Positions 6,212 through 6,526 of a stretch of DNA of 6,526 nt are shown in pieces (within the stretch, counting starts at the first letter, position 1; each line of letters opens with the position of its first letter). Made by a program: the position numbers and the translations under genes. This stretch comes from Candidatus Neomicrothrix sp. UBA2110 (lineage in GTDB: Bacteria > Actinomycetota > Acidimicrobiia > Acidimicrobiales > Poriferisodalaceae), in assembly GCA_002331465.1 (NCBI GenBank), contig DCYM01000025.1:1-6526 (forward strand), written 5' to 3'. The notes below the pieces were generated by a model. The model was not told the origin of the DNA. It did no database searches and saw only the letters and a program-made list of their open reading frames with translations.

Positions 6212-6526
6212 CTAGAGCGGACCGGAGATGCCGCCGTCTTTGCGAACTCTCCAAAAGTGAATCGCCAAGAAAATGACGAGGACAAAGGGAAGCATCAAAA
6301 CGTGCAAGACGTACCAGCGCAGCAATGTTTCCGCGCCAATTTGCTTGCCTCCCAAAAGAACAAACCGCACTTGGTCTCCGAACACTGGCGTAAAGCCCAT
6401 CATGTTGGTACCCACCGTTACCGCCCACAGGGACAACTGATCCCATGGAAGGAGGTACCCGGTAAACGACAGCAAAAGGGTGAGTTTGAGGAGCATGACT
6501 CCGATCACCCAGTTGAATTCGCGCGG
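6212..6526 (-). CDS. petB: Cytochrome b6-like subunit of the bc complex, C-terminal part (5' end outside window)
   Basis: Membrane heme b subunit; with the next gene it forms the full cytochrome b. The frame is open at base 6526 (first residues PREFNW), leaving the last 104 residues. The GTG at 6508 is internal and not the start. The block GYLLPWDQ followed by TVGTNMMG is typical of cytochrome b after its second conserved helix. The last helix carries a heme-ligand histidine pair (YVLH ... AIHFWR) with 14 residues between them, the b6-type spacing; mitochondrial cytochrome b has 13. The protein stops at RKDGGISGPL, very close to the end of chloroplast/cyanobacterial PetB, confirming a true split and not a frameshift within a long QcrB. 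The first two helices and their histidines lie outside the window. Symbol chosen by architecture; the protein could equally be called QcrB. Confidence 0.94.
   Translation of the reverse strand, partial: PREFNWVIGVMLLKLTLLLSFTGYLLPWDQLSLWAVTVGTNMMGFTPVFGDQVRFVLLGGKQIGAETLLRWYVLHVLMLPFVLVIFLAIHFWRVRKDGGISGPL

Noticed and set aside
5470..6285. Longer subunit IV start at 6285
   Set aside because: The added 32 residues are Ser/Arg-rich and overlap the conserved end of the cytochrome b gene in another frame. The ATG at 6189, after the stop at 6212, is more sensible.
1..6526. tRNA, rRNA, CRISPR, insertion sequence or phage signal
   Set aside because: No direct-repeat array, cloverleaf, transposase motif or terminal inverted repeat is visible. 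The window is filled with respiratory genes in tight order.

Overview
The window is a single block of genes, all read on the minus strand. It encodes the middle of a respiratory chain: a quinol:cytochrome c oxidoreductase (bc/b6-type complex III) followed directly by the first genes of NADH:quinone oxidoreductase (complex I). In transcription order (high to low coordinates) it holds the 3' end of a cytochrome b6-like gene (6526-6212, open at the window edge), a separate subunit IV-like cytochrome b C-terminal gene (6189-5470), a Rieske iron-sulfur protein (5458-4607), a membrane-anchored di-heme cytochrome c (4551-3439), an unrecognised 272-residue membrane protein (3442-2624), then nuoA (2599-2123), nuoB (2123-1503), nuoC (1510-995) and nuoD (998-1, open at the window edge).

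Spacing is very tight. Four junctions overlap (cytochrome c/unknown ATGA, nuoA/nuoB TAATG, nuoB/nuoC 8 bases, nuoC/nuoD ATGA). The other gaps are 11, 22, 24 and 55 bases. I see no convincing promoter or terminator, so the window looks like the inside of one long operon that continues past both ends. No gene-free stretch exceeds 55 bases, and every open frame on the plus strand is a shadow of a real gene.

How the products work together: the nuo subunits belong to the complex I arm that oxidises NADH and reduces a membrane quinone. The b-type cytochrome (two polypeptides), Rieske protein and di-heme cytochrome c would reoxidise the quinol and pass electrons to a terminal oxidase not in this window. 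The unknown protein sits between the two complexes and is translationally coupled to the cytochrome c gene, so it is the best candidate here for an undescribed accessory factor.

Organism: a free-living aerobic bacterium of moderate GC (roughly half, by eye). The Rieske protein has an extra N-terminal helix plus a twin-arginine anchor, and the cytochrome c is di-heme and membrane-anchored. Both suggest an actinobacterium, perhaps an uncultured Acidimicrobiia-like lineage. The split b6/subunit IV cytochrome b is not the classical actinobacterial single-chain QcrB, so the placement is an inference of moderate confidence; Chloroflexota-like lineages are an alternative.
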